64,000 bases of DNA. It comes from Diadophis punctatus similis (taxonomy: Eukaryota > Chordata > Lepidosauria > Squamata > Dipsadidae). The translations under genes were made by a program, and so were the position numbers. Shown here piece after piece: positions 60,705 to 64,000 of the stretch (position 1 is the stretch's first letter; every line of letters starts with the position of its first letter). Location of the stretch: NCBI GenBank assembly GCA_023053685.1, contig JALIGW010000002.1:164927034-164991033 (forward strand). The letters are read 5' to 3'. The notes beneath the pieces were generated by a model that was not told the DNA's origin, ran no database searches, and saw only the letters and a program-made list of their open reading frames with translations.

Positions 60705-61045
60705 GGAAAAATGGTTGAGGGGTCCTTGGTACTCTCTGAGCTTGGTTGTTTTCTTGGAGACATTTCATTACCCAAAGTGGTAACATCCAAACCTACCCAA
60801 CTTTATCCATGCGCAGAGGGCAAAAGAACACAAATGGTGGTGTCCAGGCGGGCGGGGGAAGCGGGCAGGGGGCAGCCCCGTGCAGCGAACGCCACCAGCT
60901 CCATCGGCTCTGCGATGACCGACAGGTAAGAGCAAACCGGGAGGATTTCATCTTTGGATAATAAAATGTCTGCAAAAAAAGAAGCAAGCTCAGAGCACCA
61001 AGGACTCTAACCCTGAGCTACAAATATTCTCCTTTATTGATATAA
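60705..61045. mobile_element. Penelope-like inverted pair within the L1 remnant
   Basis: A minus-strand piece, 60705-60800 ('ccttggtactctctgagctt'), and a plus-strand piece, 60961-61045 ('aagctcagagcaccaagga'), are inverted copies of the same sequence. They flank 160 bp that includes 'tgcgcagagggcaaaa', shared with the innermost hAT at 58020-58043. A degraded hammerhead-like order (stem ttacc / gggtaa before TGAAA) is readable on the minus strand at 60762-60792. Confidence 0.5.
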
Positions 61046-61790
61046 AGAAATTAAAATATTTTTAAATAATTTAAATAATGGTATTGATTTAAGATGCAAA
61101 TAAATCCTTTTTACGGGTTATTTGATACAGCATAATTCTGAAGGCAAGAAGGTAAGAGAAGAAGGCAAGAGAAAATATTTTGGATGAGATAAAAAAAGGA
61201 TTAAGAAAATCCCCAGGAAATATAAATATTTCTCAACAAATCAAGATTTTACAACAATAGTCATTCACATTAGCAGTAAGAGAAATGGAAATAAAATTGA
61301 ATTATGTGAAACAGACATTTTGAATTTACAAATAAACTAGGGAAATAGCTGGCCTATAAATTACAAAGAGAAAAGAAATGATACTGAAATTACAAGAGGG
61401 AAATAATGTGCTATATAAAAATATTTAGTTTTATTTATTTATGAGAAAATAGAGGAATATATCAGAAAATAAAATTTACCAAAGATTACAAAACAAAGAC
61501 AAATTCTGAATGAACCTATAAAAAGAAGAAAAATTCTCAAAAGCTCAGAAATTGTCTAGAAAGTGTAAAGGTACTTTGACTCATTGCTGGAAATATGAAC
61601 AACATGAAGGGACATTTTATCATGAACGGTGGACGTGTAAAAAGCTAAAAAAAAAGTACAAATAAATATATTAATTCAGAAGCTTTTAAAGACTAATGTG
61701 CAATTGAAGCCAGAGACTTTTCCTTTGGTATTAAAGGACAGAGCTAGAAAAACGTTGTGGGATATAAATGTTATAGGATATAAATAAAAA

Positions 61791-63212
61791 TAAATAAATA
61801 AAAATTAGAATTACCTCTACAATAAATAGACCATCTGTATATATACAAACAACCTACTTTGTCTCTAACATTACTTGCACATAAGATTGTATTCACATAT
61901 CTCTTCCTCCATTCCAGTGCAATGACCTACATCCAGATTTCTGTAGTATGGTACAGATAGTCATTTGAATATCTAGCTGTGCTCTAAATAATTCCATATG
62001 TTAAAATATCAAGCACTTTCCAAAACAATTAAATGCTGAATCCCGATTTCTTTTACTGATAACTGTATTTCTTGCTTAATCCTAACAATATAAGGTTTAG
62101 GCAAGTTAATGTGTGTATGGTTTTAAATTTCTTCAGTTTTCTCAAATCTTGACAATATGTGATTTACATTAAATTGAAGGTGTACTGATAATGAACAATG
62201 GATTATTTATAGCACTATATAAAAGTATTAAGAGTAATGAATATTAGTACAATTATATGGAAAATACACAATAATTTCCTTTGATCTGTCTTGCAACCTA
62301 ATCTAGGATTATTATATATAAAAATATGCTGGGGGCAGCATTTCCAGATGATTTTTCTCTTTTTGTAACTCTATGTTATCTGCATCATTGACTATGTCTG
62401 TTATGTCGAGATTGGAAGTAAATACTAAGTAAGAAAATTATTAATTATATGTGCTTTTATGAATGAAATACTTGTTTTGTTGTGAAATTGTAAATCTGCC
62501 CTATAATAAAATGAGCTGGCATAGATAAAAAAATTGGAAACATTGGTAATATCAGTTTACAACCATGACCTGGATGACTGAGAATCTTCATAGACATTGG
62601 TAATATCAGTTAGGTATGCTAGGCTATAATGGGAAGTATATATCAGCAATGTTGGGAAGCCATATTGAAAAAATGAAAGTTTATATATTATAACAATTTC
62701 ATTTTTGAAATAGAGAATTGTTGTGTTTGGATGCTATACACTTTTTTATTCAAAGCTTTTAAGTGGAAACAATTTTTATTAAAATATTTGCAAACAGGCT
62801 TGCTTAAATTTCAGATTGGGACCAGGTTAAAACACTGAAAATTATTCATTTACTTACATACGCATATCCAATGACTTCAAATATACATACTTTTTTCCAA
62901 ATCAATACATTTTTTAGAAACAAAACAAAAACTGAAACTAATTTTTACACTTTACATAGCTCACTCCATTTCTGATTTGAAATATTAAAACTAGAGTATT
63001 GCAAGACTATGATTGTTATTGAAACTTTTCTATTAAATTAGCAGTAGCAGCAGCAAAGAACTACTAAAGTATTGGCTGGATTCATACATCATGCTAAGCC
63101 ATAAGCCTTAGTTTATGAATCTCGGGTAGATTCACATAACATACATTAAAACACATTATGTCATAACATAGTTGCTAAATCCTATCCTATTTAGTAATCT
63201 CTTTATGATTTG
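61791..63212. other. Intronic DNA
   Basis: Nothing recognised except a short stretch near 62560-62600 that resembles 422-460. Confidence 0.5.
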
Positions 63213-63227
63213 GGTGTGTGTGTGTGT

Positions 63228-63264
<37 letters not shown>
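63213..63264. repeat. (TG)n-(AC)n self-complementary microsatellite
   Basis: About 8 TG units are directly followed by about 17 AC units, so the two halves can pair as a hairpin. Confidence 0.95.
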
Positions 63265-63265
<1 letters not shown>

Positions 63266-64000
63266 TGGCTGTTACCCAACAACTTATCATTTAATAAATG
63301 TAAAAAATAAATGTACTTTTCTATATATAGATGATAGACTTGATTTTGGAAGAAAAAGGAAGCCTCTCCAACCAGATAAAAATTGATGTTTGAAGTAAGA
63401 TGATTTTGTGATAGTAGATATAAAACAACAAAAATGATGCTGTCACATTCTTTAGTGGCCAGCTGGAGATAATTGAAATTACTAGCATGAATAAATACAT
63501 CTGGGAGTGTTGAAAGGCTTAAAGATGATTGCGACAACACATAAAAATAACAATTTACTGTTTTGGTAAATACTATATATAACAAAATATATAACATTTA
63601 TAAACATCACAGGTCATGTAAAGTACCTGGAAGTAATATAAAGTTGACAGACATGCTCTGATAAACATCTTCGTTCCAATACTTTTTTAAAGTTTTCAAA
63701 TATATGGTTTAGTAGTTCTCATTATGCATATTTCTCATTGGTAGAGGGATTTATTTTCTCAAGAATTAGAGAGGGAGATCGCTTTTCGGCACCCTGAAAT
63801 ATATTTGATGTATAATACAATTAGGTGAGGTTTTATTTGCAACTGATCCTTATCAATAGTGAAACAGCTTCAGGCTAATAGAGAGAAAACACTGTTCTAG
63901 CAATAGCATCACTAATAAGAATGTGAAAAGAGGGATACTGAATGTCAGGCTTCACACCAAAGCTTGGCAGTAAATCATGGGTCTCCAGACATTTAACCCT
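63265..64000. other. Intronic DNA, nothing recognised
   Basis: No coding sign, RNA or named repeat. Confidence 0.5.

Larger units (their letters stand above)
59090..61790 (+). mobile_element. Decayed L1-clade LINE
   Basis: From left to right: an A-rich possible ORF1 region, an endonuclease region (60110-60640) with phrases 'VLSIYVPN', 'NWNEVV', 'DRTSEKNTL', 'ITHGKL' and 'IDMIWISRDL' ending 'TFSDHKS', then a large deletion of the RT. Finally a C-terminal piece (61560-61760) reads 'HCWKYEQHEGTFYH' and 'WTCKKLKK'. The S-D-H end of the endonuclease and the C-W-C/H-x-W-C zinc-knuckle-like end are L1 traits. It has many stops and is not functional. Confidence 0.7.
41341..64000 (+). other. UBTD2: UBTD2 intron 1, 5' part
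   Basis: It starts with the donor gtgagagcgg. No stretch downstream encodes the expected next part of UBTD2, so the intron is at least 22.66 kb here. UBTD2 has a long first intron in other vertebrates, which fits. The first 440 bp are still GC-rich and may contain regulatory sequence. Everything downstream is transposons or unrecognised DNA. Confidence 0.8.

Overview
The window is vertebrate nuclear DNA, most likely from a squamate reptile and probably a snake. This rests on repeat content, not on a database match. It holds BovB (RTE-clade), L2-clade, CR1 and CR1 'L3-type' LINEs with (AAAT)n or (ATAG)n 3' tails, R4-like and L1-like remnants, Penelope-like fragments, tRNA-derived SINEs, dozens of short non-autonomous DNA transposons and very many microsatellites. 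Codon-dense prokaryotic structure is absent.

Only one host gene is supported: the first coding exon of UBTD2 (ubiquitin domain-containing protein 2), 41271-41340 on the + strand. It lies in a CpG island of about 1.2 kb (40540-41780) that is the likely promoter and 5' UTR. The exon ends in a GT splice donor in phase 1. No second exon is visible, so 41341-64000 is read as the start of a long intron 1. Bases 1 to about 40500 are intergenic upstream DNA.

Layout. 1-6360: CR1 3' end, simple repeats, and a 5'-truncated L2-clade LINE with an open 586-residue reverse transcriptase frame. 6367-9080: a BovB copy split by a 340-bp AT tract, a Penelope-like fragment with a hammerhead-like motif, and two small DNA transposons. 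9850-13140: hAT-like elements and a GC-rich 80-bp minisatellite. 13140-25000: sparse DNA with hAT-like and pogo/Tigger-like elements and a second BovB end. 25260-38480: dense SINEs, hAT-like elements (one nested inside another) and simple repeats. 39790-40234: Penelope-like hairpin and a small MITE. 40540-41780: UBTD2 promoter and exon 1. 42130-48460: a CR1-L3-like tail, then mostly unrecognised intron. 48463-53600: one old minus-strand CR1 broken by at least five later insertions. 53900-58970: a hAT-like element, a SINE, then three transposons nested inside one another; the innermost carries CpG-island-like DNA. 59090-61790: a decayed L1-like LINE with a Penelope-like inverted pair inside it. 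61800-64000: intron with little recognisable content.

Nothing here forms an operon or pathway. The window is a promoter plus long intron embedded in layered transposons. Its best evidence is structural: about fifteen DNA transposons have readable 8-bp target site duplications, which allows the order of insertions to be reconstructed.
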